From: Paragorgia papillata
Taxonomy: Eukaryota; Cnidaria; Anthozoa; Scleralcyonacea; Coralliidae
NCBI GenBank assembly: GCA_035771165.1
Contig: JAWNZC010000216.1
Span: 2,384,001 to 2,448,000 of the forward strand
Length of the DNA: 64,000 bases
Reading direction: 5' to 3'
Under the pieces are notes generated by a model that ran no database searches, was not told the DNA's origin, and saw nothing but the letters and a program-made list of their open reading frames with translations. Every line of letters begins with the position of its first letter. Position 1 is the first letter of the stretch. Positions 35,101-49,820 of this stretch are shown here, in pieces. The position numbers and the translations under genes are program-made.

Positions 35101-35720
35101 ATTGACGGAGCAAGTACACACGTAAAAAATCCCACAGCTTGTCAACAGAATGTGTTCGCAACAGGCTGGTAGCAAGGCTATTAACAGGTTATAACAACGC
35201 TGTTCATTCAAAAAGCTGCTACAACCTTGTTAGCATCAACCTGTTAACAACTTGTTAAGTGCAGAGCGGTAGCAGGTTGTTGGAACAACTTGTCACAAGT
35301 CTGTTGGAGTCATCAACCTTGTTAAGGTGAGGTAACATTTTGCCCACATTTTTCTTCAACTTTCAACGCAATTTTGCTGCGTTGCACCCACCTTAAACAT
35401 TGTCGCGCAACAATGATTTTGTTGCAAGTTGAAAAAATTTGTTGAAAAAAGTAGACTCCAGTTCTACTTGCTGCAACATGTTGATTCAACTTGCAACAAA
35501 ATCATTGTTGCGTGACAATGTTTAAAGTGGGTGGTAATAGGTGCAACAACGATATTCAACTTGCAACGCAACGATGTTGCAGCAATTTGTTGTTCGTATT
35601 ACTTCACCTTTACAAGTTGTCAACAACCTGTAACAGACTTGTTGACAAACTGGGAGCAACCATTGCGAAACAGCTTGTTGGAACAACCTTGTGACAACTT
35701 GCTTGCTTACAGGTATGGGA
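35100..35720. repeat. Degenerate CAACTTGTTGCAAC-type repeats
   Basis: Dense imperfect words such as GTTGCAACTTG, AACAACCTTGT and CATTGTTGCG, including inverted pairs. No coding signal. Confidence 0.55.
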
Positions 35721-35750
35721 CAACTTGGGCATTTTTACGCATGTAGTGTG

Positions 35751-35751
<1 letters not shown>

Positions 35752-35819
<68 letters not shown>

Positions 35820-35872
35820 CGATAGAGAGACAGAGAGAGAGACAGAGATAGATAGATAGATAGATAGATAGT
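35752..35872. repeat. GACA / GATA microsatellite (3' flank of RT remnant)
   Basis: (GACA)n then (GATA)n. On the minus strand it follows the end of the reverse transcriptase frame, consistent with a microsatellite tail of a CR1/L2-like element. Confidence 0.95.
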
Positions 35873-37205
<1,333 letters not shown>

Positions 37206-37383
37206 ATATATACACACAGTACGATCTCTCTATTCGGTTGTCGTTCTAGCGTATGCAATTGTGTGCGCGCGATGCAATGCTTGTTTCTGATTCGATGGTC
37301 AATGTTGCGAAACATCTTTCACTCGCTTGTCAGAGCTTCACATACATCAGGATGACACTCGTATTGATAAAGTGCGCCTCTGA

Positions 37384-41528
<4,145 letters not shown>

Positions 41529-41589
41529 GATATCTACAAATATGATGATTATGGTCAAATCAACAACTAACAACGACAAAAGATAGCAA

Positions 41590-42103
41590 CGCCATGACAG
41601 CAACGAAACGACAACAACCACAATGAGGACAGCAGCAGCAGCAGCAAGAACAACACCAAAGCAACGACAAGGCTGTCAATAACAACAACAGCACCAACAC
41701 CACTACCAATAACAGTAGCAGCATCAACAACACTGCCAAAAACACCACCAACAACTACAACAACAGCAGCAACAACAACTACAGCAGCAACAACAACAAC
41801 TACAGCAGCAGCAACAACCACAACAACAGAAGCAGCAACAACTACAGCAGCAACAACAACTACAGCAGCAGCAACAACCACAACAACAGCAGCAGCAACA
41901 ACTACAACAGCAACAACCACAACAACAACAGCAACAATAACAACAGCAGCAACAACTACAGCAGCAGCAACAACTACAGCAGCAGCAACAACAACAACAG
42001 CAGCAGCAACAACCACAACAACAGCAGCAGCAACAACAACTACAGCAGCAGCAACAACAACAACAGCAGCAGCAACAATAGCAACAACTACAGCAGCAGC
42101 AGC

Positions 42104-42140
<37 letters not shown>

Positions 42141-42310
42141 GCAACAACAACAACAACAACAGCAGTGACAACAACAACGCTACCAATAACTACATCAACA
42201 ACAACGAGAGCAGCAACAGCAACGTCAACAGCACCAACAACACCACTACCAACAACAACAACAACAGCAGTAACAGCACCACTACCAACAACTTCAAAAA
42301 CAACATCAAT
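41590..42310. repeat. CAA / CAG / CTA trinucleotide array
   Basis: About 700 bp of CAACAACAGCAGCAGCAA-like trimers, directly upstream (within about 60 bp) of the CUB gene start. It lies where the promoter or 5' UTR should be. VVVAAAV and Q-rich frames across it are artefacts. Confidence 0.95.
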
Positions 42311-42690
42311 GATAACGTTTTGATGCATTTCTAGTGTTCTATGGTGATGAATTTAATTATTTATTACAAAAAATATTTCTGGTAAATTTTGAACATAATA
42401 GCAACGTAACCAACAAACGATTTTACCCGTCACAGAGGCCAATCCAGCCTCTCGAGAAATTAATTAACTTTAAGCACTTCCTTAGAACCCCGTTCAACAC
42501 GGTGCCGGACAAATTCGGAACCGGTCTCGAATTAGTACGGATCTGCATGATGAAAATCCAATCGAGCTTTCCAAGCTTTTCACCAGGCAGTTTATTCCAG
42601 TGGACCACAAGCAGATTCCCATACCCGAAGTTATAGCTAATTGAGAGCATCTCAAAGGGATCAGTAGCGAAGTACCTGGTTACAAGGGGA
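42311..42690. other. Intergenic, unassigned
   Basis: No recognised gene. Confidence 0.35.
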
Positions 42691-42694
42691 GCAC

Positions 42695-43072
42695 GGGTGG
42701 CGTGTGCTGTTAGCGCGCTGCCTCTCACCAAAAAGTTAAGCCCGGTTAGACGGGGTTAGTACTTGGATGGGTGACCGCTTGGGAATGACCCCGTTGTCGG
42801 GCTTGGACTCATGTGAGTAGAGTTGTAGTTGATCTCTCCTGTGCTTCGAGGGTTTTTCGCCGGGTTCCCCGGTTTTCCTCCCTCCATAAAATCAACACCT
42901 AACATCTTAGCTGTGATCCGTGGTCTGAACTGTGTCGTATGACGGCTGCTTGGAGCGCCTTTGATATGCCTCGACAAGGCCACGTTGATCTGCGTCCTTC
43001 GCAATTCAGCCACTGGCTGCAAGTAAGGATGATTAAGCCCCCAGTCTTTTATCCTTTATCCTTTACAAACCG
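42695..43072 (+). mobile_element. 5S-rRNA-derived SINE, copy 2
   Basis: Head resembles 5S rRNA, with GTTAGTACTTGGATGGGTGA then CCGCTTGGGAA at 42756-42790, containing the 5S internal promoter region. Body carries TCAACACCTAACATCTTAGC and GCCACGTTGATCTGCGTCC. Ends in TTTATCC repeats. Matches the SINE3 type (5S-derived). Copy 1 is at 20.5-20.87 kb. Confidence 0.9.
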
Positions 43073-43074
43073 AA

Positions 43075-43590
43075 CCTTGAAATTGGTCTTCTGATCGGCA
43101 GCAACTGTCCAGCAGCACTGGAGCCACAAAGAGTTGTCCCGAGCGAAGGAAATGGTCCATTTGCAGTTCGTCTACATCATGCATGGACTATCAGTGGCCC
43201 TCTTCAGGTAGACAGCCAGAGGGATTCCGGTATGATTGCTGTAAATCGTATCCCAATCCGGGAAGTAGAGCGTGTTAAAGAGATATCACCCCGAAATCTT
43301 GCTAAACGTACTCGCTCTGCTCCTGAATATTTAATAAACAGGTTATCTAAAATTAGCGATGTTTCTTCCAGAACTACAAGATTTTCTGATATTACTCTAC
43401 GTTGTCCTCGCTATATTAGAGAAACTGAAGGCGGAAAAACATTCTTATCTATATCGCTAGCAAATTATGGAACGCTTTGCCAGTCTCTCTTAGGAAAAGT
43501 TCTAGCTTGAAAGTTTTTAGAAAAGAACATTTCAAACATCTCAAAAATCAGTATGTAGACCTTGATCACTTTAGTACTTCCTAGAGTGTG
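43075..43590 (+). pseudogene. Non-LTR retrotransposon RT C-terminal remnant
   Basis: Translates to SRTTRFSDITLRCPRYIRET and EGGKTFLSIS, then after a frameshift the typical NxLPxSL...FKKxxFxHL ending. Such C-termini follow RT domains in CR1/L2-like elements. Its start abuts the SINE tail. Confidence 0.7.
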
Positions 43591-43599
43591 AAATAGACA

Positions 43600-43780
43600 C
43601 TTGTACGTTTTTTTACTATTTTATCTTTAAATTTTTACTATTTTTGTCTTTAAGTATCAATATTGTATTTTAGCTTTGTATTATCTTATTTTATATATTA
43701 GAGGGCCACTAGTTTATCAATATACGACTATAAAGTGTTTTACCCTCAGTAAATAAAGTTCTACTATTACTACTACTTTT
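43600..43780. other. 3' UTR-like tail of the non-LTR remnant
   Basis: AT-rich with AATAAAG at 43752 and a CTACTATTACTACTACTTTT simple-repeat end, as many CR1/L2-type elements have. Confidence 0.5.
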
Positions 43781-43787
43781 ACTACTC

Positions 43788-45840
43788 GAGAAGTGGACTT
43801 CAACGAGCATGCAGTGTCCTATGAACCGCATGGAGTTGCTTATTCCCAAGAAGACAAGTTGTTTCTAAAGAAAGCCGAGCGATATGTCCGTTTGATTGAT
43901 GGTCACTACGAACTACCTCTGCCATATAGCCAAGAAAAGATTAGTTTACTAACAACCAGCAACAAGCCATCAAGAGAGCCAACTGGCAAAGAAAGAAAAT
44001 GCAACGAGATGGAAAATATCATCGAGACTACGTCGCATTTGTTGAAGATGTCATTGCCAAAGGGTATACAGTATGCCGAAAAAGTACCAGAAGATGAATC
44101 TTCCACTGAGCCTGGGACTGAAGTATGGTATACATATACCACCCCCAAAAACCAGACAAGATTCGAGTCGTCTTCGACTGCAGTGCTCGGTTTCATGGAA
44201 ACATCACTGAACGACCAACTGCTCCAGGGGCCAAACCTTACAAATACCTTGATTGGTGTGTTAACCAGATTCAGACAAGAAACATTTGCTTTCATGGCAG
44301 ACATCGAATCTATGATCCACCAAGTAAAAGTTCCTGTTTCCCAACGCAACTTCCTTCGGTTTCTGTGGTGGCCCAATGTTGAGCTTGACCAGCCAATGGA
44401 ATATATCGTATGACAGTCCACATTTTCGACGCTGTATCCTCGCCAAGTTGCTCCAATTTCGCCCTGAAGAAGACAGTAGTCGCTCAAACGATTCGGCGAC
44501 ATTTTTACGTTGGACGATTGTCGACAGCCAAACGTCTGCCTGTGAATTGGTCGTTGTTTTGCGCAAAGCATGTGCCAAAGGAAGAATTCACCTGACAAAG
44601 TTTACCAATGCAGCAAGAGCCGCGCCGTACTAGAATCGATACCTGAGAAAGAACGCGCAAAGGAAGTCAGAAGTCTCGACTTAAGCCATGACGTACTTCC
44701 CAATACAACGGGCACTTGGTGTACAATGGTGTGTGGAGTTTTTGAATTTCGCATCACGCTGAACGAGAAACCGCTGACTAGAAGAGGTATACTATCTGTG
44801 GTATCGTCGGTATATGACCCTCTTGGGTTGGTCGCACCTTTCATATTACCAGCGAAAAGAATTACTACAGGATCTTTGTCGGGAGGTAAACCTGGATTGG
44901 GACGATGAGATTCTAGAAGAATATCGAACCAGATGGGCCAAATGGATAAGTGAACTGCCGGAAATCGAAAGCTTGCGTGTCAACAGAAGTCTAAGGCATC
45001 CTACTTTGGTCAGATAGTATCCAGGCAAATTCACCTATTTTCTGATGCTAGCTTTTTGGGTTGTGGAGCGGTCGCGTATCTCCGCATCCAAGACGACACT
45101 CGTCGTGTGCATTGCTCATTCCTTATCAGAAAATCCCGTTTGGCTCCAATCAAGGTCCTCACTATTCCTCGTTTGAAACTTGTTGCAGCTATACTCATTG
45201 TCTGCACGCTTAGGTCAAATGTTATCAAAAGAGCTTGACGACAAACCCGATGTCATTAAGCACCACACCGACTCGACGACAGTCCTCCGGTACATATCAA
45301 GTGATCAAAGGAGATTTCACGTGTTTGTCGCATACTGGGTACAAACAATCCGAGAGTGCTGTAACTCAGACCAATGGAGATATGTGGAAACACGAGATAA
45401 TCCCGCGGACGACGCAATCAAGAGGCATGGACGCGCAAACCCAGATGGATAAATGGACGGATTTCCTGTGGCAAAACGAGGAAACGTGGCCTGAGCAACC
45501 CTTCGTACTTGGTCCGATATCGAGCAATGATCCAGAGGTCAAGAAGTGCGTCACCACGTCAGCTGTTTCTATCGGCGATCGCTCAATGTCTACTATCAAC
45601 AAGTTCTTGGAATTCTACTCAGATTGGAATCGGTTAAAGAAGGCAACGGCAGTACTGTTACGGTTACGAACGAACGATGTTACTGAAATGGAGGCAACAG
45701 CGCAAAAAATTTACACAGCCAAATTGATAACAACGAAACAGAACAAAGTCGACAGGCGGATGATCGAGAATCATATGACGCACATAAAGAAACTGACGAA
45801 GTTGAAACTGTGCAAGAGTTTATCTAAATTTAGATTAAAC
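43788..45840 (+). pseudogene. BEL/Pao-type LTR retrotransposon pol remnant
   Basis: Several consecutive frames correspond to BEL/Pao pol: the segment before the reverse transcriptase, RT palm with the LQGPNLTNTLIGVL and FLRFLWWP motifs, the GILSVVSSVYDPLGL block after RT, and an RNase H-like part (about 45020-45450). The reading switches frame repeatedly (near 44150, 44380-44410, 44570-44590, 44870, 45020, 45190-45240) and the active-site region is damaged, so it is inactive. No integrase or LTR was recognised; the 3' side stops abruptly at 129-bp satellite. Confidence 0.85.
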
Positions 45841-46455
45841 CATTGCTGCCTGGTGTTATACAGAGTAAAATAGCAAAGGGATCATTTTTGACCAACTCCG
45901 CAGGGAGGAATGGGTTAATCACTTGTTAACTCATTGCTGCCTAGGATGTCTGAGGGTTCTCTCTTTGATGAGTAAAACCATCTGGTGTTAGACAGAGTAA
46001 AACAATAAAAGGAAAATTTTTTACCAGTTCAGGCAGGAATGGGTTAATCACTTGTTAACTCATTGCTGCCTAGGATGTCTGAGGGTTCTCTCTTTGATGA
46101 ATAAAATCATCTGGTGTTAGACAGAGTAAAACAATAAAGGGACCATTTTTGATCAGCTCAGGCAGGAATGGGTTAATCACTTGTTAACTCATTGCTGCCT
46201 AGGATGTCTGAGGGTTCTCTCTTTGATGAGTAAAATCATCTGGTGTTAGACAGAGTAAAACAATAAAGGAACCATTTTTGACCAGCCCAGGCAGGAATGG
46301 GTTAATCACTTGTTAACTCATTGCTGCCTAGGATGTCTGAGGGTTCTCTCTTTGATGAGTAAAATCATCTGGTGTTAGACACAGTAAAACAATAAAGGAA
46401 CCATTTTTGACCAGCTCAGGCAGGAATGGGTTAATCACTTGTTAACTCGAGTTCA
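45841..46455 (+). repeat. 129-bp satellite
   Basis: About five copies in the same orientation as at 10.1 and 57.4 kb; the first is partial and fused to the BEL/Pao remnant. Confidence 0.95.
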
Positions 46456-46715
46456 GAAGAATGGGCTTGGTGCTGTGCGTGTGTATTGGTGCGTCGTGAA
46501 TTTCGAGCAATTGGTCTGTGATCGACTTATGTATTGACTGATTTTTGATTGTTTTTATATTTATTTTTAATTACAACGGGAAGGCGCCTCGCATGGGTCC
46601 TGGAGTCCCGTTCGCGCTTTTTCCGTTTGGGTATTTTTTTAAGTAATTTTATATAAATATGCAATGAAGTCGTTAAAAAAACACAAAAAAAAACCCCCAA
46701 AAAACCCAAAAAAAT
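46456..46715. other. Insert within the 129-bp satellite
   Basis: Unique, ending in an A/C-rich run (46673-46716). The satellite resumes directly after it, so it looks like an insertion, possibly a retroposed sequence with an A-rich tail. Confidence 0.5.
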
Positions 46716-46766
46716 CATTGCTGCCTAGGATGTCTGAGGGTTCTCTCTTTGATGAGTAAAATCATG
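46716..46766 (+). repeat. 129-bp satellite fragment
   Basis: CATTGCTGCCTAGGATGTCT through GATGAGTAAAATCATG. Confidence 0.85.
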
Positions 46767-47165
46767 TTCAGGTTTATGGAAATATTTGCACTTTCACGGT
46801 TTTAATACTGAACATATTGTGTTTTCTGTATACTGAAGCCATCATACAATTTCAATCACTCAACCGTACTGTTTAAATATTAATAAACCTAAAACAAATT
46901 ATTTATGCACCTTCATGTGCCTTTCAACATGAATCGTAGCTTGTTTGTTTGTTAACTGCTTGAAGTTTGCCAGGTTTCCAAACCATGTATATTTTCTATT
47001 AACTATGGCTGGATTAATTGACAATTCCCGAATTTAAACTGTTGTGTACATAGATGTAGAGATAAGACAAGTAAAGGTTCTGATTTTGCGCACGTAGCCA
47101 GCAGTAGAGAAAATTATGGCATTGAGACAGACGATTTTACTCTGCCAAGGGGAGACGTCATTTCC
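46767..47165. other. Intergenic, unassigned
   Basis: No gene or repeat recognised. Confidence 0.35.
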
Positions 47166-47179
47166 ATCTGAGCGACTGA

Positions 47180-47450
47180 GCCTCAGTAGCTCAATGGTTA
47201 GAGCGTCTAACTGGTCATTAGAAGGTTGACGGTTTGTCGGTTTGATCTCTGTCTGGGACACAGAAACATTTTCTGAGTAATTGAGCTTGATGAACGTCTG
47301 CCAAACGTCTGTTCCATTACACCAAGCTCACAAACGTACCACATGCACTACATGTATACGCACAACTCATGCATCATTTTAACTATATCTCATATGCAAA
47401 CGCTACCACTTAAGAAGCACATATGACTATGAATTTACAACCTTAGCTCA
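47180..47450 (+). mobile_element. tRNA-derived repeat unit, copy 1
   Basis: tRNA-like head 47180-47259 (about 9-nt insertion in the T-arm region and broken acceptor pairing) plus a body with GAGTAATTGAGCTTGATGAA and CTCATATGCAAACGC. The unit is repeated at 47459. Confidence 0.75.
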
Positions 47451-47458
47451 CCATCTGA

Positions 47459-47530
47459 GCCTCAGTGGCTCGATGGTTAGAGCGTCTAACTGGTCATTAG
47501 AAGGTTACAGGTTTGATCCCTGTCTGGGGC
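47459..47530 (+). tRNA. tRNA-like sequence (anticodon position GGT), SINE head or pseudo-tRNA
   Basis: Folds as a full cloverleaf: acceptor GCCTCAG/CTGGGGC (7 bp with one G-U), D-arm GCTC/GAGC, anticodon arm TCTAA/TTAGA with loop CTGGTCA, T-arm ACAGG/CCTGT with loop TTTGATC. GGT would be a Thr anticodon rarely used in eukaryotes, and C at position 37 is abnormal. Repetition with flanks argues for a tRNA-derived SINE. Confidence 0.6.
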
Positions 47531-47690
47531 TCAGAAATCTTTTCTGAGTAATTGAGCTTGATGAACGTCTACCAAAAGTCTGTTACTGCGTACATGTATA
47601 CGTACAACTCATCATTTTAACTACATCTCATATGCAAACGCCACCACTTAGGAAGCACACATGACTATGAATTTACAATCTTAGCGCAGA
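47531..47690 (+). mobile_element. tRNA-derived repeat unit, body of copy 2
   Basis: Shares GAGTAATTGAGCTTGATGAA, CATATGCAAACGC and GACTATGAATTTACAA with copy 1; a 3' unit of about 160 bp. Confidence 0.75.
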
Positions 47691-48745
47691 GAAAGGACTG
47701 GTCAATGCATCACCTTCCAAGACGTCCCCCTAGCTTTAAATTGACGAGTAATTTAATCGTCTGGTATTAGATAGAGTAAGAAGATAAAGTTCTCCAAAAC
47801 AACAATGCGTATAAAAGAGTTAAGCTGAAAGTAAACGCAATTTCTACTCTTTATAAGAACAAGAGAAGTTATGGGAATACAGAAAAAACATGTACTATAC
47901 ATCCTTTAGTAAATAAATACAGTTGAGCGCTGCTTGCATGCAATTGCATCACCATTACGACATACCAACTAAAAGGCGGTCTAGGTCACGCGGGAACTAC
48001 GCAATTAATCGTCTTCACAGATTAAACTATAGACTCACGATTTCTTGAGGAACTTTCCTTTCTTAAACAAGTTCAACTTGGCTGTGTTTTTTATTGCGCG
48101 TTCTTGAGACGAACAAAACACCTCAAAGTTCTTTGCCAAAGGTGTATGTTTCTTCCCAACGACACACGAAGCAAACAGAAGAACGTAATATTGCATGAAC
48201 TCACTGAAGAAGTGTTTGGCTAAGAGAGATCAGATTTCATGCCGCATGCTGTGAGGTTTTCATCGCCTACGTTCAATCGGTGAATTCTTCTTTGTTTTAT
48301 TTTTATTTGTTGAGTGAGGTTAAAGTTAAGGAATGGATGGAGGCTGGTGCTGTCACCGTATAATAGACGGCCGGCCAACATCGATAAAAGTGTCTCAAAA
48401 ACACCGTTGATAGCATTTTTTGTTACAAGCAGGCAACCATGCCAGATCGTATCGGATAGTATATACTTTGAACGTGAGCCGTAATTTTGAATTTATATAC
48501 TAAAATTTATGGTTTTTTAGAAACACATTGGAATGGATGAATGGGATTTCTGTGGAGTCATGCAAACTACGTTGGTGTTCTATTTTCAGAGTGCTCACTT
48601 CAGATGAGAATGCATCCAATCAGCGTGCGTGAAGTTTAAACAAACAAGAAATATGGGGATACACCTAAATACAACACTTCGAAGAAAAGCTACAACAACA
48701 TAAGCTTGCAAAGAATCAGAAATTTATTAGATCTGGCAGCTACAG
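47691..48745. other. Intergenic, unassigned
   Basis: Unique sequence. TAATTTAATCGTCTGGTATT at 47750 is a weak echo of the 129-bp satellite. No gene recognised. Confidence 0.35.
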
Positions 48746-48749
48746 GAAG

Positions 48750-48872
48750 CTGAAAGTACTATACTAACTAGCGACAGCTGAGAGCAAACTCCAAGCTGAA
48801 AGTATTAACTAACAAAACTTTACAAACTTCAAGCTGAAAGTACTATACTAACGACAGCTTGTATAGCAAGAA
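48750..48872. repeat. Degenerate copies of the 68-bp satellite
   Basis: CAAGCTGAAAGTACTATACT and CGACAGCTTGTATAGCAAGA match the large array at 54.2-57.0 kb, 5 kb away. Confidence 0.85.
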
Positions 48873-48875
48873 GTC

Positions 48876-48888
48876 TGTTTGTCCGTCC

Positions 48889-48951
<63 letters not shown>

Positions 48952-49002
48952 CGTCCGTCCGTCCGTCCACCCGTCTGTCTGTCTGTCTGTCTGTCTGTCT
49001 CC
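48876..49002. repeat. GTCT / GTCC microsatellite
   Basis: (GTCT)n interrupted by (GTCC)n. Confidence 0.97.
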
Positions 49003-49741
49003 CTAATCTTAAGCCAGGAAGAAACAAGATCATGCTCCGCAGCATGGGGGTGAGAAATAGATGTCAATAAAGCCACAATACGCGTCCAAAACATCAACAA
49101 ACTCTGTCTGCATTCCTTCAAAATTGGCACCGTTTGGACTGGTTAAAACGTTTCATATTTTACTCATCTCGCGGCATCAATATCAAAAACTTAAGTCCGA
49201 CAGCTGCAGCAATATTTTGATGTAATTAATGACGTGTTTCAATCTGGCCGCGTGTGCTGTACATCTGTGCCCCTCCCTTGTGGGCAAGGCGGTGTCACAT
49301 TAGCCACAAAGTACACAGAGTTGCCTGTGGAGTAAGCTAAAGGTTGTTGTTCCATTTGAGGCAGCACTTGCGATAGTAACTTCTAGTATATAACACAGTA
49401 TATATAGCCAGTTAATATCAGTTATTACCCGTCAGTTATCAAGTGCTGATTCACTTCATTTGAAATCTATTGTTTATCATTAGATGAAGTACTAAATCGT
49501 CAAAAGTGCAACCACTGACCAAACGCAGGCTCATTTCTCGAAGGCCTTGAGTTAAAAATGGATAATTATAATATATGGAAATATATTTGATGGACGTCAT
49601 TTTATCTCACATTTCGCCCACTTAAACTCAAAAGATTTGCTGTTGTTTAGCTCCAAACGTTGTCTTTTAACCAACTTTTAGTCATCCAGCTTGCCAGGGA
49701 GCGATCGGGATATTCTGTGATCGGGAAAACATTAAATTGAT
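49003..49741 (+). promoter_or_regulatory. Upstream region of the MAM-like gene
   Basis: Unique. A TATATATAG at about 49400 is a possible TATA-like element about 340 bp before the start codon; no further support. Confidence 0.3.
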
Positions 49742-49820
49742 ATGAGCGAAGTTCGTCAATGGCGGAGTTTTATTTTAACACTAGTACTGTCCCTGATTCT
49801 CTTCATATTTCCCGTTGGAG
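49742..49820 (+). CDS. MAM-like gene exon 1 (signal peptide)
   Basis: ATG with T at -3 (ATTGAT before it) but followed by a strong hydrophobic segment; donor GTAAGC, phase 1, splitting Gly. Confidence 0.78.

Noticed and set aside
41567..42328. A 253-residue Val/Ala-rich or Gln-rich protein
   Set aside because: Trinucleotide array; no splice signals, domains or start context support coding.
42756..42790. Functional 5S rRNA gene
   Set aside because: Only the central promoter part matches 5S; the sequence continues as a SINE body with a simple-repeat tail and has a second dispersed copy.
43906..44598. A 230-residue minus-strand open frame
   Set aside because: It is antisense to BEL/Pao pol-like sequence, whose family motifs are found on the plus strand.
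47459..47530. Functional tRNA-Thr gene
   Set aside because: The fold is perfect, but the GGT anticodon and C37 are atypical and the unit with its flank is repeated, so a tRNA-derived SINE is more likely.
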